The translations under genes were made by a program, and so were the position numbers. The notes beneath the pieces were generated by a model. It was given only the letters and a program-made list of their open reading frames with translations, ran no database searches and had not been told where the DNA came from. A stretch of DNA of 6,008 bases from Ruminococcus difficilis (lineage in GTDB: Bacteria; Bacillota_A; Clostridia; Oscillospirales; Acutalibacteraceae): contig NZ_JAEQMG010000005.1 in assembly GCF_016680995.1 (NCBI RefSeq), positions 1 to 6,008 on the forward strand. Direction: 5' to 3'. Shown in pieces: positions 1-5,355 of the stretch; positions within the stretch are counted from its first letter, which is position 1, and every line of letters begins with the position of its first letter.

Positions 1-405
1 AGACCGGTACCCCTCTCGGGCGGCAAGGTAATGGTTAACAGCGACGAGGTATTTGAGATTATCGCTCAGATTCAGGACGCTATGCCCGCCGAGGTAAGAC
101 AGGCAAAGAACATCGTTGCTGACAGAAAGCAGATTCTCAACGAGGCCAACAGCGAGGCGGAGAACATTATCCGCGCTGCCGAGGAGCGCAAGAAGATCAT
201 GCTTAACCAGAACGAGCTTGTCCGCGAGGCGCAGGCTAAGGCTAAGGAGATCGTAGACGACGCCAAGGCTAAGTCCGCCGAGATCCGCAAGGCTGCCAAC
301 GTCTATGCCGACGGTATCCTCAAGCGCGCCGAGGAGAGCCTTTCAACCCAGCTCACCGACATCAAAAAGACACGCTCGACACTTGCAAATTCCCAGAAAA
401 AGTAA
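1..405 (+). CDS. Coiled-coil protein of the coaD-associated clostridial family, 3' part (5' end outside window)
   Basis: The frame is open from base 1 to the TAA at 403-405, giving 134 codons. The ATG at 31 is probably internal: the codons before it read RPVPLSGGKV, which runs naturally into MVNSDEVFEII. The AAGG at 25-28 is only two bases from that ATG, too close to serve as a ribosome site. From memory, clostridia carry a small protein downstream of coaD with a similar N-terminal half (a 'PLTGKVMVDKEE..EII' stretch) followed by a long helix, and this matches. Counting from the ATG, residues 25-105 are rich in Ala, Glu, Lys and Arg with heptad-like spacing and no membrane segment, so a soluble coiled coil resembling the stalk of ATP synthase subunit b is likely. 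The true function is unknown. It ends at a strong terminator and so is not part of the dcw transcript. Confidence 0.75.
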   Translation, partial: RPVPLSGGKVMVNSDEVFEIIAQIQDAMPAEVRQAKNIVADRKQILNEANSEAENIIRAAEERKKIMLNQNELVREAQAKAKEIVDDAKAKSAEIRKAANVYADGILKRAEESLSTQLTDIKKTRSTLANSQKK

Positions 406-423
406 TATCTCTGATACTTTTAT

Positions 424-457
424 AAGGTCTGACGAAATAGTCAGGCCTTTATTTTTT
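424..457 (+). terminator. Intrinsic terminator after the coiled-coil gene
   Basis: A 10-bp stem pairs 424-433 (AAGGTCTGAC) with 440-449 (GTCAGGCCTT) around a 6-nt loop, with a single G-U pair (428/445). It is followed by a T-rich run to 457 (TTTATTTTTT). It begins 18 nt after the upstream stop codon. It separates the upstream gene from the dcw operon. Confidence 0.9.
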
Positions 458-557
458 GGCTGATAGCGGGCAAAATCCGGCATTTTGTATGTGTTTTATT
501 ACTTGACGGAGTAATTTGGGAATAATAACGAAATTTTTATTAAATTGTAATATCTGC

Positions 558-586
558 TTGATTTTTGGAGCCTTATAGGTTATAAT
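558..586 (+). promoter_or_regulatory. Sigma-A type promoter of the mraZ-rsmH operon
   Basis: A -35 box TTGATT (558-563) and a perfect -10 box TATAAT (581-586) are separated by exactly 17 nt. Transcription would start near 592-594, giving a leader of about 69 nt before the GTG start of mraZ. The rest of the gap, 458-557, is AT-rich and holds only a weak inverted repeat (CAAAAT at 471-476 with ATTTTG at 482-487). Confidence 0.8.
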
Positions 587-587
587 A

Positions 588-631
588 GTGATAGTCGGTG
601 TCATTTTGTGTCATTAAGTGACAGTTGAGTG
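588..631 (+). promoter_or_regulatory. Probable MraZ operator: GTG-headed repeats with 10-bp phasing
   Basis: GTG occurs at 588, 598, 608 and 618, exactly one per 10 bp, and again at 629 after 11 bp. The units read GTGATAGTCG, GTGTCATTTT, GTGTCATTAA and GTGACAGTTG. MraZ proteins are known to bind short repeats with 10-bp period upstream of their own gene (TGGG-type in Escherichia coli, AAAGTG-type in mycoplasmas). The array begins one base after the -10 box and covers the predicted start site, so a bound MraZ oligomer would block RNA polymerase. The assignment to MraZ is inferred from position, period and the GTG core. Confidence 0.7.
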
Positions 632-647
632 CCGAAATTCGCAAAAC

Positions 648-654
648 GGAGGTG
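648..654 (+). promoter_or_regulatory. Ribosome binding site deciding the GTG start of mraZ
   Basis: GGAGGTG ends 7 nt before the GTG at 662. An earlier in-frame GTG at 629 has no such site and lies inside the operator repeats. The 662 start also gives the family N-terminus MFLGMSNHNID. Confidence 0.85.
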
Positions 655-661
655 GGCAAAC

Positions 662-1081
662 GTGTTTTTGGGTATGTCAAACCATAATATAGACTCCAAG
701 GGCAGGATCGTGTTGCCCGCGAAATTCCGTGAGGAGCTCGGCGAGAGCTTCATTGTCGCGAACGGCTTCAACTCAAAATGCGTTCAGGTGATGTCAAAGA
801 CGGAGTACGAGAATATCTCCGCGCGCATCCGCCAGCTTCCCGCGAAGCAGGCGATGGCTATGCAGTACAACTTCACCGTGACCGCCTCGGAAGTGACTCC
901 GAATGCTCAGGGACGGTTCGTGATTCCGCCCGCGCTGCGCAAGATCGCCAAAATCGAGGGCGAGGCGCTTGTGCTGGGAATGGATACCAGAATCGAGATC
1001 TGGAGCAAAGAGGTATATGACGAGTTCATGCTGTCGCAGCAGCCCGTGCTTGACGAGGCGCTGGAGAACTTCGTGTTCTAG
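662..1081 (+). CDS. mraZ: MraZ, transcriptional regulator of the dcw cluster
   Basis: The protein has 139 residues, close to the usual length of about 143, and starts at GTG 662 behind a strong ribosome site. It has the two tandem AbrB-like (SpoVT/MraZ) half-domains of the family. The first is built around DSKGRIVLP (residues 11-19) and the second around NAQGRFVIPP (81-90); the GR pairs at 14-15 and 84-85 are the family's hallmark. The protein forms a ring-shaped oligomer on the nucleoid and represses its own operon; this is family knowledge. The putative binding repeats lie directly upstream (588-631). Its TAG stop at 1079-1081 overlaps the ribosome site of rsmH, so the two genes are translationally close and surely co-transcribed. 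Confidence 0.96.
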   Translation: MFLGMSNHNIDSKGRIVLPAKFREELGESFIVANGFNSKCVQVMSKTEYENISARIRQLPAKQAMAMQYNFTVTASEVTPNAQGRFVIPPALRKIAKIEGEALVLGMDTRIEIWSKEVYDEFMLSQQPVLDEALENFVF

Positions 1082-1090
1082 GAGGGCGTT

Positions 1091-2014
1091 ATGGAATTTT
1101 CTCACAAGCCCGTCCTGCTCAACGAGGCGATCGAAGGACTCGCAATAAAAGAGAACGGAATATATGTGGACGGAACAGCAGGCGGAGGCGGCCATTCGAG
1201 CGAGATACTCAAGCGCCTCCGCGGCGGTACGCTGATTTCCATCGACCGTGACCCCGACGCGATCCAGACGCTGACGCAGCGATTCTGCAAGAACGAGAAT
1301 TCGATCGTCGTCAAGGGTAATTTCGGCGATATGCGCGAGATTCTCGCCCAGAGAAAGCTCTACAGGGTCGACGGCGTACTGCTCGATATCGGCGTTTCCT
1401 CGCATCAGCTCGACACCGCCGAGCGCGGCTTCTCGTTTCACGAGGACGCGCCGCTGGATATGCGCATGAGCCAGAAGGGCACGACGGCGGCTGAGCTTGT
1501 AAACACCCTGCCGTTCGAAGAGCTGCGCAGGATATTGTTTGAGTACGGCGAGGAGAAGTACGCAGGCTCGATCGCGAAGGGAATAATCGCCGCGCGCGAA
1601 GAAAAGCCGATCGAAACGACCTTTGAGCTCGCCGAGATAGTCAAGGCAAACGTGCCCCAGAGGGTAAGGCGCGACGGTCACCCCGCGCGCAAGACGTTTC
1701 AGGCGATACGCATCGCGGTAAACGACGAGCTGGGCGCATTGAAGCGCGGACTGGAGAACGCGTTTGAGCTTTTGGGCAGCGGCGGAAGGCTCGCTGTAAT
1801 CACCTTCCACTCGCTCGAGGACAGGATCGTAAAGCAGCAGATGGCGGCGTGGTGTCAGGGCTGTACATGCCCCAAGGACTTCCCGGTTTGCGTCTGCGGA
1901 AACACTCCAAAAGCAAAATTAGTCAATAAAAAACCCATTTGTGCAAATGAAACAGAATTGACAGAAAACCCCAGAGCGAGGAGTGCAAAGTTGAGAATAT
2001 GCGAAAAAATTTAA
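1091..2014 (+). CDS. rsmH: RsmH (MraW), 16S rRNA (cytosine-1402-N4)-methyltransferase
   Basis: A 307-residue protein, normal for the family, with an AGGAGGG site (1080-1086) that overlaps the mraZ stop codon. It uses S-adenosylmethionine to methylate N4 of C1402 in the decoding centre of 16S rRNA. Visible motifs are the SAM-binding loop YVDGTAGGGGHSSEIL (25-40), the acidic IDRDPDA (51-57), LLDIGVSSHQLD (97-108), ERGFSF with PLDMRM (111-126), HPARKTFQAIRIAVNDEL (197-214) and ITFHSLEDRIVK (237-248). The tail carries a Cys cluster (C255, C258, C260, C267, C269, then C284) of the CxxCxC...CxC kind common in Firmicutes homologues, possibly binding metal. From about base 1905 codon choice turns from GC-rich to AT-rich through the last 35 or so codons, leading into the AT-rich gap. 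No clear terminator follows. Confidence 0.97.
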   Translation: MEFSHKPVLLNEAIEGLAIKENGIYVDGTAGGGGHSSEILKRLRGGTLISIDRDPDAIQTLTQRFCKNENSIVVKGNFGDMREILAQRKLYRVDGVLLDIGVSSHQLDTAERGFSFHEDAPLDMRMSQKGTTAAELVNTLPFEELRRILFEYGEEKYAGSIAKGIIAAREEKPIETTFELAEIVKANVPQRVRRDGHPARKTFQAIRIAVNDELGALKRGLENAFELLGSGGRLAVITFHSLEDRIVKQQMAAWCQGCTCPKDFPVCVCGNTPKAKLVNKKPICANETELTENPRARSAKLRICEKI

Positions 2015-2032
2015 GTTTTTTCTTCTCAGCTA

Positions 2033-2061
2033 TGGACAAACGCGGTATTTTGGTGTAAAAT
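2033..2061 (+). promoter_or_regulatory. Candidate sigma-A promoter for the ftsL-spoVD-mraY part of the cluster
   Basis: TGGACA (2033-2038) and TAAAAT (2056-2061) are each one base from consensus and lie exactly 17 nt apart. Transcription would start near 2068, about 245 nt before the ftsL-like start codon. It sits just after the rsmH stop codon. The region is AT-rich, so a chance match cannot be excluded, but both boxes and the spacing are good. Confidence 0.55.
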
Positions 2062-2067
2062 ATAACA

Positions 2068-2312
2068 AAACTGTAAATAATGTTACAGCTACAACAGCTT
2101 GTGATTTACAAAGCTGTTATGACTAAATATCCGTAAAAAACGGCTTCAAACCGTAATTTCGGACAGATTGTGTGTGAATTCCGAAATCAAATTGTTAAAA
2201 TTTTGAAACTTTTTGATTTATAAGAATTAAATTGCCGTTCGTTTTTCGAGAACCGGCGCAAACGTGTGTTTTATGAAAATTTTGTATAGAGAAAGGCATA
2301 AGGTGCAATCCA
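2068..2312 (+). promoter_or_regulatory. Structured AT-rich leader before the ftsL-like gene
   Basis: This part of the 298-bp gap has no credible gene but holds at least six inverted repeats in a row. They are CTGTAA/TTACAG (2071-2088), AACAGCTTGT with ACAAAGCTGTT (2093-2102/2108-2118, one bulge), CCGT/ACGG (2131-2134/2140-2143), ATTTCGGA/TCCGAAAT (2156-2163/2180-2187), AAATCAAA/TTTGATTT (2184-2191/2212-2219), and GCCGTTC/GAACCGGC (2234-2240/2250-2257, one bulge). The fourth and fifth share bases 2184-2187, so both cannot form in full. ACAGCT at 2085-2090 can also compete for 2112-2117. None is followed by a good T-run. I do not recognise a known riboswitch. A cis-acting leader is an inference; AT-richness raises the chance of accidental pairing. 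Confidence 0.4.
2071..2088 (+). promoter_or_regulatory. Palindrome near the predicted ftsL transcript start (operator candidate)
   Basis: A perfect CTGTAA-N6-TTACAG palindrome lies 10 bp after the -10 box (2056-2061), where a repressor would cover the start region. I cannot match it to a named regulator: the spacing does not fit a LexA box of the CTGT-N8-ACAG kind (here N10). It could instead be a hairpin in the RNA. Confidence 0.35.
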
Positions 2313-2846
2313 ATGGCATACAACAATAATGCTGCTTATGACTTAACGCTTTTTGACGAGGAAAATACATATTCCTCCGCCGCTCCCAAGCGACGCGAGG
2401 AGGAGCCTGTCAGAAAGCCTAAGAAAAAAGCTAAGAATAACGTTGTTGAGTTTTCCGAGGAGGACAAGCTCAAATCAAGACGCCGCAGACATAATCCCTT
2501 CAAGATGGTGCTCGGCGGATTGAGCGCGGCGGTAGTCACCGTGATCATCGGTTTTATCATTGTAGGTCAGGTGCAGCTCACCGAGCTTAACCAGCAGATC
2601 ATTACAGCTCAGGAGACCCTTGAGGACACCCAGAGCATCTACACCCAGAACCAGATGAAGCTTGAAGCGAATCTCTCTAACGCCGAGATCGAGAAGTACG
2701 CCGCTTCTCTCGGTATGACCAAAGCCTCCAATGCCCAGAAGGAGTTTATCTCTCTTGAGGGCGGAGATAAAGCGGAGGTAAGCGTTCAGAAAAGTGAGAA
2801 TATTTTCACCCAGTTTATCGAATCAATTAAAAATCTTTGGTCATAA
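2313..2846 (+). CDS. ftsL: FtsL-like septum protein (FtsL/DivIC family)
   Basis: A 177-residue bitopic membrane protein. The cytoplasmic N-terminus (1-63) is charged and low in complexity, with RKPKKKAKNN (34-43) and KSRRRRHNPFK (54-64). One hydrophobic segment spans about 65-85. An extracytoplasmic coiled coil follows (about 87-122, rich in Gln, Leu and Thr). It ends in IEKYAASLGMTKASNAQKEF (126-145), which resembles the FtsL/DivIC signature in which a short helix precedes LGM. The position between rsmH and a class B PBP gene is the standard ftsL locus. The family links FtsB/DivIC with the septal FtsW-PBP pair; that is known, the assignment here is by layout and motif. The ATG at 2313 has AAGGTG at 2300-2305 (7-nt spacing), and an in-frame TGA at 2274 bars a much earlier start. 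It is longer than Bacillus subtilis FtsL (about 117 aa), mainly through the N-terminal extension. Confidence 0.85.
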   Translation: MAYNNNAAYDLTLFDEENTYSSAAPKRREEEPVRKPKKKAKNNVVEFSEEDKLKSRRRRHNPFKMVLGGLSAAVVTVIIGFIIVGQVQLTELNQQIITAQETLEDTQSIYTQNQMKLEANLSNAEIEKYAASLGMTKASNAQKEFISLEGGDKAEVSVQKSENIFTQFIESIKNLWS

Positions 2847-2869
2847 CATTCATTGAAATTAAATATAAT
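2841..2869 (+). promoter_or_regulatory. Possible promoter before spoVD, sigma-E-like or weak sigma-A
   Basis: TATAAT at 2864-2869 is a perfect -10 for sigma-A but has no -35 at the right distance. Read for the mother-cell factor sigma-E (roughly KMATATT-N14-CATACAHT), TCATAAC (2841-2847) and AATATAAT (2862-2869) match 5 of 7 and 6 of 8 positions with exactly 14 nt between. The first box overlaps the end of the ftsL-like gene. The AT-rich setting makes chance matches likely. Confidence 0.3.
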
Positions 2870-2887
2870 GAACTGACAAATCAGAAT

Positions 2888-2928
2888 GAGAGTTAAGACT
2901 GCAAATGTCTTGGCTCTTTTCCTTGTTT
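2888..2928 (+). terminator. Terminator-like hairpin between the ftsL-like gene and spoVD (possible attenuator)
   Basis: The segment 2888-2899 (GAGAGTTAAGAC) pairs with 2907-2918 (GTCTTGGCTCTT) over 12 bp including three G-U pairs, around a 7-nt loop. The T-rich run that follows is imperfect (TTTT, CC, TTG, TTT up to 2928), so termination would be partial at best. It lies about 80 nt before the spoVD start, in the middle of what should be one operon, which suggests tuning of read-through. Confidence 0.45.
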
Positions 2929-2941
2929 ATAGAGGGCAAAC

Positions 2942-2971
2942 GCAAAATGTCTGATTTCTCTGACATATTGC
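2942..2971 (+). other. Hairpin in the spoVD leader
   Basis: GCAAAATGTC (2942-2951) pairs with GACATATTGC (2962-2971), nine of ten positions, around a 10-nt loop. It ends 26 nt before the spoVD ribosome site. The left arm nearly repeats GCAAATGTCT at 2901-2910, which lies in the loop and right arm of the preceding terminator-like hairpin. The right arm could therefore pair with either copy. Confidence 0.4.
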
Positions 2972-2997
2972 ATGAAACTAATACACGATTGCGGTAG

Positions 2998-3003
2998 AAG
3001 GAG
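2998..3003 (+). promoter_or_regulatory. Ribosome binding site deciding the TTG start of spoVD
   Basis: AAGGAG lies 6 nt before the TTG at 3010. An in-frame TAG at 2995-2997 rules out any start further upstream. The first in-frame ATG is codon 51, beyond the membrane anchor. TTG is therefore the only sensible start. Confidence 0.88.
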
Positions 3004-3009
3004 CTTATT

Positions 3010-5283
3010 TTGGAATATAACAAGAAAAAGTCAACGCCTCCCAAAAAGCGCGCCGACAAGGGACCCAACCAGCGGCTCCGTCAGCGTACGGCGGTCCTGA
3101 TAATACTCATCCTCGTCGTCGGCTTCGGCGCTACTCTTTTGCGCCTGTCGTTTCTGACGATGGTTCAGGGCAGCGAGCTTCAGGAGAAGGCGGTAAACCA
3201 GCAGCTTAGCGACACCGTTTTAACAGCCAAGCGCGGTTCGATTTACGACGCAAAGGGAACCACCCTTGCAGAGAGCGCGTCGGTATGGCAGGTAGTGCTC
3301 GCGCCGATAAACTTCACAAACGACGAACAGCGTCAGGCGGCGGCAAAGGGCTTGTCGGAAATTCTCGGTCTTGACTACGAGAACGTTCTCGAAAAGACCA
3401 AACAGCAGAATTACTACACTGTCGTTAAGCGCAAAATCGAGGTTGAGCAGCGCGACAAGGTCATCGAGCTTCAGGAAAAGCTCACGAAGGACTACGACTG
3501 CGGCGCGGTCATTCAGCTCCTCGACGACTACAAGCGCTATTATCCCAAGGACGACCTCGCGTCCTGCGTAATCGGCTTCACCGGCGCGGACGAACAGGGT
3601 CTTGAGGGCGTTGAGTACAAATACGACGACTACCTCTCGGGCACCCCGGGACGAATCGTCACCGCCAAAAATGCCCGCGGCACCAACATGCCCTTCCAGT
3701 TTGAGCAGAACGTTGAGAGTCAGGACGGCAACAACATCTACCTCACGATTGACGAGGGCATTCAGAGCATCTGCGAAAAGCACATGGCTCAGGCGATAAT
3801 CGACAACAACGTACTCAACCGCGGCGTTTGCATTGCGATGGACGTCAACACCGGCGCGATCCTCGCTATGGTCACCGCCAACGGCTACAACTTGAACGAC
3901 CCGTACACCCTTCCGACCGATACGCAGCTCAAAATCAAGGAGCTGCCCGAGAAGGAGCAGGACGCAGAGGAGAGCAAATCTCTCGCGGCAATGTGGCGTA
4001 ACAAGTGCGTTGCGGATACATACATGCCCGGTTCGGTATTCAAGATGTGTACCGCTTCAATGGCTCTTGAGGAGGGCAAAATCACCGACAGCTCGCGCTT
4101 TACCTGCGGAGGCTACATGCGCGTTGAGGACTACGACATTGGCTGCTCGGTAACCTCGGGTCACGGCACCCAGACCTTCCTCGAATCCTTCTGCCATTCC
4201 TGCAACCCTGCCTTTATTCAGATCGGTCAGCTTGTGGGAATAGATAAATTCCGCGACTATTACACCGCCTTCGGCTTCTCTGAGAAGTCGGGCATCGACC
4301 TCCCCGGCGAGGCGGACGACAGCTTCTGGCCTGAGGGCGAGATGGGCATGGTCGACCTCGCGGTTGCTTCCTTCGGACAGAACTTCAACATCACTCCGCT
4401 CAGCATGATAACCGCCTGCGCGGCTGTCTGCAACGGCGGCTACGTTCTCCAGCCCTACGTTGTTTCGAAAATCACCGATTCTCACGGCAACGTTATCAAG
4501 ACGATGGAGAAAAAGGTAAAGCGTCAGGTAATCTCGAACGAGACCTCAAAGAAGATGTGCGACATGCTCGCCGCTTACCCCGAGGCAAACGGCGCTTCGG
4601 GCGGCTACGTTGCCGGCTACAAGACCGGCGGCAAGACCGGTACCTCCGAGAAAATCGGCGTTGAAAAGAAGCAGAGCTCCTTTGAGAAGGACTACATCTC
4701 GTCGTTCTGCGGTATCGCGCCGACCGACGATCCGCAGATCGCGCTGCTTGTTTTCCTCGACACTCCCGACGGCGGTGCGTACTACGGCTCGCAGATTGCG
4801 GCGCCTATCTTCATCAATATTATGACGGAGCTGCTTCCGTATCTCGAAATCAAGACGGACTACTCCGACGAGGACCTTGCGTACCTCAACGTCAGCATGG
4901 GCGACTACACGACGCTTTCGGTTGACGAGGCGCTCAAGAAGGCTGAGGCTGACGGCTTTATTGCAACGGTTGTCGGTTCCGGCTCAACCGTACTCTCGCA
5001 GATACCCGCGGTATCGAATCAGGTTGCGGCAGGTTCCAGCGTTGTTCTCTACACCGAGGGCAACCAGCCCGAAAAGGTTACGGTGCCCAGCTTTATCGGC
5101 TGCGCGGCATACGAGGCAAACAGCGTGGCGCTTGAGGCAGGCGTCAACGTCAGCTACAACGGCGCGGTAAGCGCAGGCGGCGTAGCGGTTGCCCAGAGTA
5201 TAGCGGAGGGTGCGGAGGTAAGCCGAGGCACGGTTATCAGCGTCACCTTTGCCGCCAACACGAGCGAAGGCAACAGCGACTGA
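3010..5283 (+). CDS. spoVD: Class B penicillin-binding protein, SpoVD/FtsI type, with two C-terminal PASTA domains
   Basis: A 757-residue membrane-anchored D,D-transpeptidase that cross-links peptidoglycan, at the septum or in the spore cortex. A basic cytoplasmic tail (1-27) precedes one membrane segment (about 28-50). RGSIYDAKG (75-83) marks the PBP dimerisation domain, and EGVEYKYDDYLSGTPG (199-214) is typical of the family. The transpeptidase motifs are complete: SVFK (342-345, catalytic S342), SCN (397-399) and KTGT (542-545). Two PASTA-like repeats follow, about 627-686 and 688-748, both predicted to bind muropeptides or beta-lactams. Bacillus subtilis SpoVD has one PASTA domain; pneumococcal PBP2x has two. 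The protein has 15 cysteines, all beyond the membrane anchor, with C333 and C347 flanking the active serine. It could be the vegetative septal PBP, the sporulation one, or both. It starts at TTG behind a strong ribosome site. Confidence 0.93.
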   Translation: MEYNKKKSTPPKKRADKGPNQRLRQRTAVLIILILVVGFGATLLRLSFLTMVQGSELQEKAVNQQLSDTVLTAKRGSIYDAKGTTLAESASVWQVVLAPINFTNDEQRQAAAKGLSEILGLDYENVLEKTKQQNYYTVVKRKIEVEQRDKVIELQEKLTKDYDCGAVIQLLDDYKRYYPKDDLASCVIGFTGADEQGLEGVEYKYDDYLSGTPGRIVTAKNARGTNMPFQFEQNVESQDGNNIYLTIDEGIQSICEKHMAQAIIDNNVLNRGVCIAMDVNTGAILAMVTANGYNLNDPYTLPTDTQLKIKELPEKEQDAEESKSLAAMWRNKCVADTYMPGSVFKMCTASMALEEGKITDSSRFTCGGYMRVEDYDIGCSVTSGHGTQTFLESFCHSCNPAFIQIGQLVGIDKFRDYYTAFGFSEKSGIDLPGEADDSFWPEGEMGMVDLAVASFGQNFNITPLSMITACAAVCNGGYVLQPYVVSKITDSHGNVIKTMEKKVKRQVISNETSKKMCDMLAAYPEANGASGGYVAGYKTGGKTGTSEKIGVEKKQSSFEKDYISSFCGIAPTDDPQIALLVFLDTPDGGAYYGSQIAAPIFINIMTELLPYLEIKTDYSDEDLAYLNVSMGDYTTLSVDEALKKAEADGFIATVVGSGSTVLSQIPAVSNQVAAGSSVVLYTEGNQPEKVTVPSFIGCAAYEANSVALEAGVNVSYNGAVSAGGVAVAQSIAEGAEVSRGTVISVTFAANTSEGNSD

Positions 5284-5355
5284 TTTATTTCGGCATTTGT
5301 TCCGGTTATCCCGGTTTACATTGGCATACAAGCGAAAATGAAAGGAACGGTAAAT

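Noticed and set aside
470..488. Inverted repeat CAAAAT/ATTTTG as a second terminator
   Set aside because: A six-pair, A/T-rich stem without a proper T-run, just after a strong terminator that already explains the region.
503..531. TTGACG at 503-508 as a second mraZ promoter
   Set aside because: No acceptable -10 lies 16-18 nt downstream. The nearest TAATAA is only 14 nt away, and the 558-586 promoter is far better.
794..1810. Long minus-strand open frame (338 codons) opposite mraZ and rsmH
   Set aside because: It spans two well-identified genes on the other strand and arises from their GC-rich codons. The product has no recognisable family features.
2003..2022. A/T-rich inverted repeat (GAAAAAA with TTTTTTC) around the rsmH stop codon, possible terminator
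   Set aside because: The stem is almost wholly A-T, far too weak for a standard intrinsic terminator.
2273..2329. Eighteen-codon upstream frame overlapping the ftsL start in another frame
   Set aside because: It has no ribosome site before its ATG, and the AAGGTG at 2300-2305 serves the ATG at 2313.
3220..3783. Minus-strand open frame of 187 codons opposite spoVD
   Set aside because: It lies wholly inside a PBP gene with intact motifs and reads as low-complexity Val/Leu/Ala/Asp sequence, a typical shadow.
4057..4485. Minus-strand open frame of 142 codons opposite the transpeptidase domain
   Set aside because: It lies inside conserved coding sequence of the other strand and has no domain or convincing start.
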